Source: Fragilaria radians (Eukaryota > Bacillariophyta > Fragilariophyceae > Fragilariales > Fragilariaceae). From it: a DNA stretch of 64,000 bases. A program made the translations under genes and the position numbers. The first letter of the stretch is position 1. Each line of letters begins with the position of its first letter. A model generated the notes under the pieces. That model was given only the letters and a program-made list of their open reading frames with translations, had not been told where the DNA came from and made no database searches. Shown piece by piece: positions 1 to 10,596 of the stretch. The DNA lies in the NCBI GenBank assembly GCA_900642245.1, contig CAAAJI010000007.1:358362-422361 (forward strand), read 5' to 3'.

Positions 1-344
1 CTAGTGTAGTTGGAGCTTGCTTTGCTACGCAGAGTAAAGTGGTTGAATTTCCATTTTGATTAATGGCTTTTAAACCCGTTATAATTTATAATTAGACGAA
101 ACCGTTTGAATTAGATATGATTTCAGTCGCTCACCCTAACTACTCGATCACTTTCTCGAGTACTACTGTACCAACAAAAAGCACAAAGGTTAAGGGGTAG
201 CACCGGCCAGATCGGATGTCAAACTTTTTTAGTAGTGTAGATATAGATTCTTGAAACGTGGGATGCTTGTCCCATACTAGTACTAGACGTGCCCGTGTAC
301 TCCATCGATCTTTTCATCATTGACCATCACAACAGCGAAAGAGT
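1..344. other. Upstream spacer of the SVIP-like gene
   Basis: AT-rich non-coding sequence before the first ATG at 345. No ORF, RNA gene or clear repeat is visible. It probably holds the promoter and 5' UTR of the SVIP-like gene, but no core promoter element could be assigned with confidence. Confidence 0.5.
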
Positions 345-874
345 ATGGGAAACTGTTGTGGTGCGCAAGATCATGATTCTTCAAGTAGCCAACCCTCCCA
401 ATCACGAGGCAAGGAATTTCAAGGACAGGTAGGTGTCAATAAGTTTGAACATCAGATAAAGGGAAAACATTAATTTTTCGCTAGTAACAACCAGCATCTC
501 CATGGTGCGTTTATGATTACTTTTTCGTTTCCTTTCTTAACTTTTCATTGACGACAACTGTAAAATCTGTTCAGGGACATAGATTGGGAAGTATCGATGA
601 TAATGCGGAGAAATCAAAAACTTCCGTGGGCCCTGGAGATGCATTGTTGTTAGCGTCAAGTCACAATGACAACGATGATGATGAGTATATAAGACAGCCA
701 AAAATAGATCCTACTATGACACCGGAAGAACGAGAACAACAGCGATTAATTCGTTTGGCAGCAGCCGAATCTCGGGCCAAGAAACAACAACCGAAGAAAC
801 CAAAAAAGAAATCGTCCGAACGATTGAACGGTCCAAATTCCACATATTCCATGTCTTGGACTGTGGGGTCTTGA
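345..874 (+). CDS. SVIP-like small p97/VCP-interacting protein
   Basis: Two exons, 345-428 and 575-874, with a GT-AG intron at 429-574, encode about 127 residues. The protein starts MGNCCG, a classic N-myristoylation plus cysteine-palmitoylation context that would anchor it to membranes. Around residue 80 it has RLIRLAAAESR, an exact match to the VCP-interacting motif R-x5-A-A-x2-R. A lysine-rich stretch follows, and the C-terminus is SMSWTVGS, close to the RWTVS end of animal SVIP. Animal SVIP (about 77 residues) is a lipid-anchored inhibitor of ER-associated degradation that binds the p97 N-domain. This copy is longer because of an acidic Asp/Asn-rich insert. Function is inferred from the lipid anchor, the motif and the tail; overall similarity is otherwise low. 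It is convergent with the shikimate kinase gene. The exon-1 start was chosen because of the MGNCC context and the clean splice. Confidence 0.72.
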
Positions 875-1038
875 ATTTCAATGAAGAACTTCCCGAATCC
901 TGTTTTGTTTTGTAGTGGAAAAAGAAAATTTGAACATGGAAGTCAAAAAAATTAGGCGTTGCTGTATTTATTTTGTCCCATGCACTGTATTGTATGACTC
1001 AAAAAATATTTGAAAAACTTCCTGAACTAAATAATTCA

Positions 1039-2018
1039 TTATTTAACCCAGTCCAAACCCTCGGATTGCGCTTTTGCTTTGGCAAGCTTCCAAGCTGGTG
1101 GATTATCGTCAATAAAATCATGAAGTTCTCGTATCACCATATCTGCTACCTGTTCAGTTGACATGGAGGAAGTATCCACTCGAATTGCAACATCTGCTTG
1201 AGAATACTTGTCCTTTCGACGATCCAAAAGATCCTTGAGAGTTTTTAAAGGGTTTTCTGTCTGAAGTAAAGGACGTGTTTGTAGCCCATCGGATGTTTGT
1301 AATCGTTGAAGTATGATTTCCGGATCGACGTCTAGCCACACAACAATACCGGTTTGCAATTTTGACCAATTTTGTCGCCGCTCGACAATACCTCCACCCG
1401 TAGAAATCACACAGCGTACATAGGCCTGCACGGCATCTAGAATCTGAGCCTCAGCATCACGAAATGCATCCTCGCCATCTTCTTCAAAGATTTGGGCAAT
1501 CGTTTTTCCAACTGCTTTTTCTAAAATTTGATCTGTATCCAGAAAGTTATATGTGCCCATACCTAATAATAGAATGAGGGTGAGATGACGAGAACTAACA
1601 GGAAATACATGAGGCACCAATGCATGAAGGCGTAAATCTCAACGCAGGCTTAAGTTTGTTACTTACGTCTTGCAACTGTGTCTCCAACAGCAGTCTTTCC
1701 TGATCCCATCATTCCAATGAAATATAAATTGGATCCGCTTAAACGTGGTGATAGTAAACGAGCAGGATCGACCTTTAGTCCGTCTGTACCATCCAACAAC
1801 ATGGGATTTTTAAATGGATTTTCAACACCTTGATCAAAGACATCTTGGGGATCTTCCCACTGAAAACCTCCGGCTTCTAAGGCATTATATTGACGTATAT
1901 TTAAGATTGCATGGAGAGATTTGGGAGCAGTAAAGGCCTCAGTACTTTGAATCCAAAGGATTAGATAGGAGGAGATTGCAATCGACCTCTTCATATCTCC
2001 TGGAAATTGAGTTTTCAA
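1039..2018 (-). CDS. Shikimate kinase, plastid-targeted precursor
   Basis: Exon 1 is 1667-2018 and exon 2 is 1039-1562 (intron 1563-1666, phase 1), giving 291 residues. It phosphorylates the 3-OH of shikimate with ATP in the chorismate pathway. Walker A GMMGSGKT is at about residues 102-109, the shikimate-binding DTD at 126-128, the GGG loop at about 173-175, and an Arg-bearing lid (TRPLL) follows. The N-terminus is a hydrophobic signal peptide followed by TEAF-TAP, which fits the ASAFAP-type bipartite signal for import into a complex plastid. A second Met at residue 9 (ATG at 1994) may be the real start, because it places the signal peptide directly at the N-terminus. Plants and cyanobacteria use similar stand-alone kinases, whereas fungi embed this step in the AROM protein. 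The gene is divergent from eIF3h across 303 bp. Confidence 0.9.
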
Positions 2019-2321
2019 TCATTTTCGGAGTTTTAGAACCAGTTGGATAGTTAGGTTACACGCGGATAATATTAGTAGTAAATTTCGACTATATTTTGGA
2101 ATACTGGTAATTCTAGAAACTATGTTTTTTCATGAATTGGTGTGGTGAATTGTGTCCGCGTCTGTACGTCATCACCGAAATCACTTTCTCCCTAAAGCCA
2201 TCTCTTGTAGCCCCTCCTTTTTTTCTTTCTGTTGGTCAACATTCCATTGTCGTTTGTTGAATTTTCCACCCGATTACGAAGCCAGCTAAACCTTCCTTGC
2301 ACCTTCTTATTAGAGTGAATT
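2019..2321. promoter_or_regulatory. Divergent promoter region, shikimate kinase / eIF3h
   Basis: A 303-bp spacer lies between two divergent start codons and must contain both 5' UTRs and promoters. A pyrimidine-rich stretch (around 2210-2235) lies on the eIF3h side. No defined operator was recognised. Confidence 0.45.
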
Positions 2322-3366
2322 ATGACAAGTATTGTAGAAACTGATCAGCGGATTGAATTAGTGCAGCTTGATGGATTAGTAAGTCCTGCGAGTTGTATAC
2401 CATTCATGGTATTATGCTGCTTTTTTCATATCTGTATTGACATTCTATGGATATCGTATCTTGTAAATACGAAAACCACATCTCATCGAATATTTCTTTC
2501 TTTCTTTCTTCTTGATTTCGTACCTTCGTGTTCAATTATGGTCGTAGGCACTTCTCAAAATTGTCAAGCATTGTCATGAATCATTGCCACAAATGGTGAC
2601 GGGATCGCTTCTTGGACTGGCCACGAATGGGACACTGGAAATCACGCATGCCTTCCCGTTCGCAGATGCAACCGAAGACGACGACGCCGCTCAAGACTTT
2701 CAACTCGAAATGATGCGTATGCTACGCGAAACCAATGTCGACAACAATTGCGTTGGCTGGTATCAGTCCATGTACCTTGGTTCCTATTCGACGACATCCT
2801 TCTTGGAAAATCAATACTCGTATCAAACAGAACTCTCTCCCAACGCTGTCGTTATTCTCTACGACCCTCTCCAGACCTCTCATGGGAGTCTTTGCATCAA
2901 ATGCTTCCGTCTGACACAATCATATATGGATGCAAAGACTGTGTCACACGGTCAACCTATTTTTGAATCTGTTCCTATTCGTTTGCATAACTCCGGACTT
3001 TGCCGTGCGATGGTTCTTGAATGGCAATCTGATGATACGGCTCTGGAGTCTCTGGATCTAAGTACTAATCCTTATTTGGAAAAACATCTGGAATTTCTTT
3101 GCAGCTGGGTCGATGATTTGGCCCAAGAACAACAAAAATATCAACAATGGGCACGTGCAGCAAAGCGCCGAACGAATCAAAAATCCAATCATACAAATTC
3201 GGAGGGAAACTCATCGACAGAAGCTCCACAAAAACTAGAAAGTCTCCTCATCACAAATCAAATTAGGACTTATTGTGATCAAATGGATAAATTTGCCGGA
3301 AGTGGATTTGGTAAGTTGTATTTGGTAAGTGGGTTGCATAAAGATACTCGAACCAATGGCAAATAG
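2322..3366 (+). CDS. Translation initiation factor eIF3 subunit H (MPN domain)
   Basis: Exon 1 is 2322-2378 and exon 2 is 2548-3366; together they encode about 291 residues. The junction restores QLDGL|ALLKIVKHCHE, and then LPQMVTGSLLGL, the start of the MPN- fold typical of eIF3h. The JAMM metal-binding residues are absent, as expected for this scaffold subunit of the eIF3 complex, which loads mRNA on the 40S subunit. The C-terminal region keeps LLITNQIRTYCDQMDKF and FGKLYL, also eIF3h-like. At 291 residues it is shorter than human (352) or plant (about 337) eIF3h. The last 13 residues after FGKLYL look non-conserved. A GTAAGT at 3325 and an AG at 3365-3366 could define a 42-nt intron, but that is shorter than any other intron here, so the read-through stop at 3364 is preferred. 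Confidence 0.88.
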
Positions 3367-3534
3367 GATCGAGAGCTGTCATATCAATTGCAAGGGCCCT
3401 GAATCAACTGTACTTCTGGAGTCCCTCTTTCACAATTCAAGTGGAAAACGCACGCGAGAATGGAAATAGTATCATTTAGTCCTATGTTAGTTGAAATCAT
3501 TCACATCTCTATGTACGGATGCTTGTAATTAGTC

Positions 3535-4161
3535 TTATTTCTTTACAATTGGATTGGGAAGCCCTAGGTCCTCGTAAAATGTTTTCATTTTTGACTCCAT
3601 GTAGTTCACGCTCTTCGAATGAGCATCTTGCATCGCTTGTACCAAGGCTGTATTCAATGTGCTCAGGTCAACATCATCTCCGACTTGCACAGCCACTGGG
3701 AACTGTTTCCCATTCATAATGACACGAACCTTCCCATCCTCTGATCGACCTTCCACTCGAGCAGTCGTCAATTCTTGAAGGATTCCGGATGTTGCACTAC
3801 CAAGGCGTTGATTCGCCTTGAAGGATTGCATCGATTGCATAACTTGATCAACTCCTGATCCTGCAGCATCATTGGAATCTTTCGGTGGTGAATCTGTAGA
3901 CGAAGGTCCTCCACCCCATCGGGAAAACAAAAATAAGGAGGATGACAAAAATGGTACTATTGGATGTGATTGATGATGTTTCTGATGATGTTGCATTGTG
4001 GAATACGAATGATAAGAACCATCATACCTATTTTTCGTAATCATCATACTATTCGGATGATTCGTAGAACTCCTTAACAACAAACCGAATGAAACGGGAA
4101 GAAGAACTACCAACCATAGTAGTCTCAGTGAAGGAAAGCAATCACCTCGTACTGTCAACAT
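3535..4161 (-). CDS. YbaB/EbfC-family nucleoid-associated protein, probably plastid
   Basis: Single exon, 208 residues. The N-terminus has a strong hydrophobic signal-peptide-like segment (LLWLVVLLPVSFGLLL) and a Ser/His-rich linker up to about residue 95. The YbaB core follows: a helix (MQSMQSFKANQRL), the strands around TTARVEGRSEDGKVRVIMNG, and a C-terminal helix (LVQAMQDAHSKSVNYMESKM). Bacterial and cyanobacterial YbaB/EbfC form tweezer-shaped dimers that bind DNA. Plastid homologues are thought to organise plastid nucleoids. Plastid location here is inferred from the signal peptide and the cyanobacterial affinity of the family. The gene is convergent with eIF3h. Confidence 0.8.
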   Translation of the reverse strand: MLTVRGDCFPSLRLLWLVVLLPVSFGLLLRSSTNHPNSMMITKNRYDGSYHSYSTMQHHQKHHQSHPIVPFLSSSLFLFSRWGGGPSSTDSPPKDSNDAAGSGVDQVMQSMQSFKANQRLGSATSGILQELTTARVEGRSEDGKVRVIMNGKQFPVAVQVGDDVDLSTLNTALVQAMQDAHSKSVNYMESKMKTFYEDLGLPNPIVKK

Positions 4162-5771
4162 GGATTTATTTGGTCAACGACAACAACAAAATCAAATTGT
4201 TGACACCCAATTTGGAGGCGAAAATATAGTACAGTCCAGTGTCACAATTCCCTAACTTAAACATTAATTTGGTACCTGCGCTCAAAATTACTAGCAGTCG
4301 GCGCTTGCAATGCTACGCCTTTGATTGGTAAATGCAAGAGCAAAAACAATGAGTTTTGTTCATCTCTTTCCTTTTTAAGTTATCAATGTACAATAATAAT
4401 TATGCTTTAGAATAGCGTTTATGAACGCAGAATATGCTACTCATAGTAAAAGGACTGTCTCTGTAGCAAGTACATTAATGAGTTAGCAACATTGTTGGGA
4501 AAGTACAAGGATAAATTAGATGTTGGTACTCTTTGGACCATCATTATTATTGGGTAAAGTTGTATTCCTGCTGATTCTGCGATTGGTGTAGAAGCCATTA
4601 CTGCTGTTTATTTCTGGAACATCAAATGAATTTTGCGGCTGACGTCCATATTGGAAGAAACACGTTTTCAGTAAGATTACGTTTTATTTCGTTCAGCATC
4701 AAAAACTTTTCCACAAAGTTCACCGGGCAATTAATTCAAAATCCTCTCTGAAGAATGCCACTGTATCGATGTTGAGCAGAATGTATCAACAATAAACTTA
4801 GCATGCAAAAGTATCACAATATCCTGCTTGGATATTTGGCAATGGTCCATACTCACCATATAAACTTCCTATATTCAACTGCGTTTCAAAGCGCACAGAA
4901 TTGAGTGGCTAAAATTCAAATGTCATGGTTGATGCCTTCTTGTGACTTCCTCACATTTGAAGAAGCAGATGCAGAGGATGACTCAGACAGGGAAAAGTCA
5001 CTCAATGAAATCTCCTATGCAATAAGACGTATTTAAGGAAATGAAAGAGACTTTTGGAAAAAGGAATCAGCTAAACAGGCACGAAGAATATGAGAATCAA
5101 CGTTTCACGGACAGTAGAAAATGACGGAATTGTTTACATTTGGTACCGCTTCGATCCAACTCAGGATATAGAATAACTATATGTATATCAGCTTCTTAGC
5201 ACCATTTGCCAAAGCTTAACAATTTGGGAGGAGAGTGTTGTATGTCCAATCAACATACTAAGCAATGACAATTAAATACTAAACAAAGCAATTGCATGGA
5301 TCAATTGCTCTTTAGACAAGTTGTTTTTTCAAGTTGTCTCACTGCCCTCTTTACCTTTTCTCTTCCATGGGACAGATTAGGGGGTTAATAATCTTGAGTG
5401 TAACCAGAGAAATTTGACAATTTTTTGACTGACTTTTATTTGAGATTTATGCTGTTTAATTCTGCGAAGGTGGCATGTCAGTATGACCCTATATCCCTTT
5501 GAAATGTACCCTAACAAACTTGACATTGATTATCAAGATTTCACAAAGAGTCAAGTAAGGGACTATTCAGAGCAAGCACTATGAATGGCACTTCCATTTC
5601 ATGGTCCCTTTTGAAATGTTTATTTATCTGAAATTCCTTGTGCGGCAACGACTCGCGCGCTTGAACAATTTCATTCGCGAACTACGGACAGTAGTAATTG
5701 CCAAAGAAAAGATTTTTGTCGATCTCTGAAGATTTCCAAAATTTCTAGTGATCCATAAAATAAACACTACA
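4162..5771. other. Spacer between the YbaB and calreticulin genes
   Basis: About 1.6 kb of AT-rich sequence. All six frames are broken by stops and no ORF over 60 codons was found. A weakly coding-like stretch on the plus strand (about 4640-5220) could be an eroded gene or transposon, but no family was recognised. The calreticulin promoter must lie at the right end. Confidence 0.4.
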
Positions 5772-7179
5772 ATGAAACTCTATCAGTTTGCATTCTTGTC
5801 GCTTCTTCTAGAGCTTGCTTCTTCGGAAGTCTATTTTAAGGAAGATTTCAATGATAATGTACGTAATATCAGCTATGCCAGTTAGTGCCGACAGTTTAGT
5901 CAAGCATTGCTCTCCCAAATTTGGTTCTGCGTAACCCACCTTATTCCTCGTAGATCTCATGCGATGTTTAACCGATGTTTATATTTCAGGCCTGGTCGAA
6001 ACGATGGGTTGAATCCAGCAAATGGAAGCCCAAATCAGAGATGGGAACATGGGAGCATACAGCAGGTCAATGGTATGCAGATGAGGCTGACAAAGGTATC
6101 AAGACCTCTGTTGATGCCCGTTTCTATGGCATTTCTGCGAAAATGGCGAAACCATATGTTTCATCTCCTGGCAAAGAGCTTGTAATTCAATACTCTGTGA
6201 AACATGAACAAGATCTAGATTGTGGTGGCGCTTACATTAAGCTTCTTACCAGTCCTGTAGATCAAGCGAAGTTTGGAGGAGAAACACCGTATTCTGTTAT
6301 GTTCGGACCTGATATCTGCGGGTCATCGAACAAAAAGACACACGTCATTCTTCACTCAAACAAGAAAAAGGATAATCTTCTCATTAAAAAGGAGGTGAAT
6401 ACTGAATCTGATGATTTAACTCATTTGTACACGTTGGTTTTGAAGCCTGACAACACATTCGATGTTCTTATCGACAACAAGTCGGTAAGGAAAGGGAAGC
6501 TTGAAGATGAATTTGACTTCCTTGAACCAAGGGAAATAAAAGACCCAAGCGCTAAGAAACCCAAAGACTGGGTAGACAAGGCTAAAATTCCGGATCCAAA
6601 CGACAAAAAACCGGAAGGGTATGACGATATTCCTGAGGAGATCCCTGATCCTGATGCCAAGAAACCGGATGACTGGGATGATGATGATGACGGTGAGTGG
6701 GAAGCACCAATGATTGACAATCCTGATCACAAGGGGAAGTGGAAACCAAAGATGATTGATAATCCCGATTACAAAGGAAAATGGAAACATCCGATGATTC
6801 CCAACCCTGATTTTGTTGAGGATACAACAATGCATATGGTTTGTAAGGATGGATGTAGTCATGTTGGCTTTGAACTTTGGCAAGTGAAAACTGGAACAAT
6901 TTTCGACGATATCATTATCACTGACTCGTTGGAAGAAGCTCAAAAGTATGCTGAGGAGACGTTTTTCAAAAAGAAGGATGCAGAGAAAGAAATGTATGAT
7001 CAGATTCAGGCTGAGAAAAAGACTGATGATTCAGGTGACTTAGATGATGTAAGTGTCAATTCCTACCAGTGTCCAAAAGTTATTTTATATGAAAACATCT
7101 AACATTTACATACTTAAAACAGAGTGATGGCGATGGCGATGATGATGATGACTATGACGGTGCCCAAGATGAATTTTAA
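5772..7179 (+). CDS. Calreticulin, ER lectin chaperone
   Basis: Three exons, 5772-5858, 5990-7048 and 7123-7179, encode 400 residues (human about 417). It begins with a signal peptide (MKLYQFAFLSLLLELASS), then the globular lectin domain with the family signature KHEQDLDCGG and MFGPDICG. The P-domain has three IPDP..KKP-type repeats and three NPD.KGKWK-type repeats. The C-terminal helix runs through LWQVKTGTIFDDIII, and exon 3 adds a short Asp-rich calcium-binding tail ending QDEF. There is no transmembrane segment, which separates it from calnexin. It binds monoglucosylated glycoproteins and stores calcium in the ER. The terminal tetrapeptide differs from the usual KDEL/HDEL retrieval signal. 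The three-exon model rests on clean GT-AG junctions and restored family motifs. Confidence 0.95.
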
Positions 7180-9390
7180 TTACCTTTATGCTAGGGAGTG
7201 AAGTATGCAGCATTGAAATTGGATGTAGCGGTTAAATCTTAAATCCTTTCAAAATCATTAGCGATATATTCACAAAAGAGTTGCTTCAATATATTCTAGG
7301 GTAGCATTCTATGATAAAGCATTGAATGGGACAGGCGTCCCTACAAATTGCTGACTTTATTTCTGTGTTGTGGCTTCTAAATCATGTCAGTGACAAATTT
7401 TTGGAATTATTTCAAACATTTAATGAAAAACAAAAATATCATTGCCTTCATGGTTTATTCAGAAGTTGAGCAATTACAAGAGAAAATTGAGATGAGTTGA
7501 AATGTCGACCAGGTATATATCGCGCACAAGCTGACGTGGAAGTTATATTTTGTCATTGATTCACCAATTCAACAGAGTAACGCTCTTGCTGATTTCATTT
7601 GGGATACCATATTGGGTGAGGAAATCTTAGTGCTTTTTTGTCCAACATTAACTTGGAACCATTTTAGTCCATTATATCAGTATGTCATGAGGCGTTTTTG
7701 CTTTTCTACATCAAAGCCATGGCATTCAAGAGAAGTAAAACTAGAAACAAATGCACATACATCAACTGATTTGACAGCAATACTTGACTGCCTGTTTTAT
7801 TCCCATTTCAAATTAGTATGGAATTATAGTATCTGTATAAGCCATGTGAATTAGAACAGATGATTGGCTAGTAATTGGAAAGCCTGTAGGAGACAATCCA
7901 TATTAACGGCATCACTTTTAGTCAATTTATTATGCTCTGAACAATTGGCCTATGTTGTACTCCACTTCCTAACAAATTCAATCAAGATCCAATTACAGCA
8001 TTAATGCAAAAACAGATCATTGCATATTCTCAACATAGAGCGATGTGATCACACTATTCATCAAAACAAATAAAGGAAAAAAATAAGTTTTAAGTCAATG
8101 GGATTATGTTTTGCTATCCGAAAGCATCGCTTAAAGTTTTTTTTGGTTCAATTGTTCTGTATGAATGAGATGAGTGATGCTACAAGTTTTCGTGAAAATA
8201 TCAATAAAGGGTGACTCATGATTGGCTCAAGACACCATAAAAGTAATACCAAAGAAATAATGATATTTCAATTGTTAAGCCTTTCCTTTTTACCATGGAG
8301 GAGAATTGCCTAAGAATGGAGTCACTCTTGGAGAGAAATCCTCCATATGCAACCTTTTAACCCAAGAAAAATGTTTAAAGGCGGAAGTATTGAGGTAGAA
8401 TTCACATTAAAGATTCATCAAGGCTTGTATCTGTAACTACGTGTCAATTATCCGTAGGACAAGGTACTGCTGTCCTACATCAATTCAAGGCGTCACAGCG
8501 TTAGGAGGCATTAGCAGCACCCAACATCAGTATTTGTGGATGCCTATGAAGAAGCCGTATACTACTTAAAGCATTCGAAAAGGTTGAACAACTCTAGGCA
8601 CGCCATGAAACGATACACGTAGGTAGGAAAAGAAGATTTTTAATAAATAGACTCTGCACTCCTAAGGCAATATCATATCCTGGATTGAGGATGAGATGAG
8701 TGATATGTATGCTCTTCAAGGTATGCGAGATATTTGATTTTCATGTTTTTGTTGAGAATTCAAATGTATTGTGATCCAAGGAGCTTTGAACGTCTTGAAG
8801 TTTTTTTCTCCATTGCTCTATTAGATCTAGACAAATTTCGGCTTGCTGGAATTCCATCCTTCCAGCAACTTAGAAACCAAATACAAGATACATTCTATTT
8901 TGGCTTATTCTGTCCTTGATACGATGAACTTTTTTGTCAAACATTTCTTTTTGATTCATTACATTGTGTGTTAAAACATGCGTAATAAGTGAGTAGTTAA
9001 ACGACTGATATACTATATTTGTCCTTTTAAATATTGAGATCCTTGACAATTGATGAACAAAGCATATCCTCATTTTCGCAGTGAAAAGGTAAACCAAAGT
9101 TTTAAATTTGATTTGAAATGATTTTGAAAGGTGGCACACATGAAGGCCTACCAATAGGTATGTGAGTTTTCATCTGAAGGAGTTAGGACCGAGATACTAT
9201 TGACAAAGCTCGCTTCAAAGTGGAAAGCCTTACAACAATATTCCAGAATTTCTTTAAATCTAATATCTTTTGAGAATCGCGACAACGAAATGACATCGTA
9301 ACTGTAGAAATGTCAGCAATTGTCCATCAAATAATCATCCTTATTTACAGGTAATGCACCTTTCAATATAGGCACTGGAAACTCAATGAC
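7180..9390. other. Spacer between the calreticulin and SET-domain genes
   Basis: About 2.2 kb of AT-rich DNA with only short ORFs (80 codons or fewer) and no recognised domain. A slightly more coding-like patch lies near 8490-8640 on the plus strand, interrupted by stops. The 3' UTRs of both convergent flanking genes occupy its ends. Confidence 0.4.
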
Positions 9391-10596
9391 TTAATTGCAT
9401 GAAGGTTCGTGTATCGTTCCTTCTAAGCACGATATCAAACATTGTAGCTCTTCCTTTAGGAGTACTCGTAAGGAGTTACCAAGCGGTTTCCACTCAGGAT
9501 CGACATTAAGTATTTTTTCATTGAGAACTTCTAGTTTAAACCTGCTTTCTTGGAGTCTTTTTGATATCAACGAATTTAATACATCGATACTAAATGTTGC
9601 ATCTGGCTCCAATAGAAACTGTTTTTCTATATCTCCAACCATGCTTATGCCAACCTCTAATGACTTTCTAGGATGACCTGTCGATCCATCAAATTCATAT
9701 AGTTCCCGGATGGATCCCACCTTTTTCATGATATGCAATAGTTGTTCCTTGACTTGCTCTGTAAAAAATGTTGGGCGCACACTGGCACATGCTTGCAAGA
9801 GTTCTTCGAAATCAAAGAAGATCACGTTGCTTGGATTATTTTGAACGCAAAATCCGTAGGTCGTGAAGAGCTGAAAATTGTCACGTGACGAGCCGTATGA
9901 GATAAAAATTTGTTCCCCTTCAGCATACGAATCCATTGATGTAATAACGAAGGAGTCTTCCTCTGCAGAATAGTCTAAAAATGAGCTAGCGCCAAATTTA
10001 TGGTTCAAAAGATCAAACACAGGTAATAGTGCTCGAAGTTTCCGGTCACCAATATCTCCAAGACTAACTTCCACACATCTTGATCTTGTAGTCGCGTATG
10101 CCCAGTAAAAGTCATCAATTGAAAAAATGGACAAAACATTTTTAGGAAATGATGAGTAAAGAGTTTGCGTTAGTTCCCGGTACGCAGAAATAATCTTTTG
10201 GTATGTGAAAGGCAACAATTGGATTAAAGGGTCTGGCATGTTCAAAACTGAATATTGGTTCTTTGGTAAATTGGATGCATATATGTTTCCATCTCGTTTC
10301 AATAAAAAAAGACCTAGAGCGATCACCATCTCTTCAGATACCTTCCCTTCATTCATGTTTTCCACCAAGCCTGTCAATTCAATGGGATATTTATCCATCA
10401 GTGTTGTCAATGTAACTGCATCTTCCATGCTCACTCTAAGTAATTCTTCTCCTGCTGCTCTAGAGCGCAATGTCCTCAGTCCTCTTCCTGTGATTCCAAA
10501 GTCATGAACTTGAAGGTCAAAATCGTCGATTCTATTCGCGATCCATTGTTGAAAAACACTCGAAAAAACCAAACCACCCAGTAGGTATGCAATCAT
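9391..10596 (-). CDS. SET-domain protein methyltransferase, RLSMT/SETD3-4 type
   Basis: Single exon, 401 residues. An N-terminal hydrophobic segment (MIAYLLGGLVFSSVF) is followed by a SET domain with a long insert, as in Rubisco large-subunit methyltransferase and SETD3/SETD4. The motifs are GITGRGLRT at about 34-42 (AdoMet entry), PVFDLLNHK at about 192-200 (the catalytic-site NH motif) and GEQIFISYGSSRDN at about 227-240 with the conserved Tyr. A C-terminal helical region fits the Rubis-subs-bind domain. The reaction would be lysine or histidine methylation of a protein substrate using AdoMet. The substrate cannot be predicted. The N-terminus could be a membrane anchor or targeting sequence. 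Confidence 0.82.
   Translation of the reverse strand: MIAYLLGGLVFSSVFQQWIANRIDDFDLQVHDFGITGRGLRTLRSRAAGEELLRVSMEDAVTLTTLMDKYPIELTGLVENMNEGKVSEEMVIALGLFLLKRDGNIYASNLPKNQYSVLNMPDPLIQLLPFTYQKIISAYRELTQTLYSSFPKNVLSIFSIDDFYWAYATTRSRCVEVSLGDIGDRKLRALLPVFDLLNHKFGASSFLDYSAEEDSFVITSMDSYAEGEQIFISYGSSRDNFQLFTTYGFCVQNNPSNVIFFDFEELLQACASVRPTFFTEQVKEQLLHIMKKVGSIRELYEFDGSTGHPRKSLEVGISMVGDIEKQFLLEPDATFSIDVLNSLISKRLQESRFKLEVLNEKILNVDPEWKPLGNSLRVLLKEELQCLISCLEGTIHEPSCN

Noticed and set aside
6416..6943. 175-codon minus-strand ORF opposite calreticulin
   Set aside because: Antisense shadow of the repetitive P-domain codons; it has no start context or independent conservation signal.
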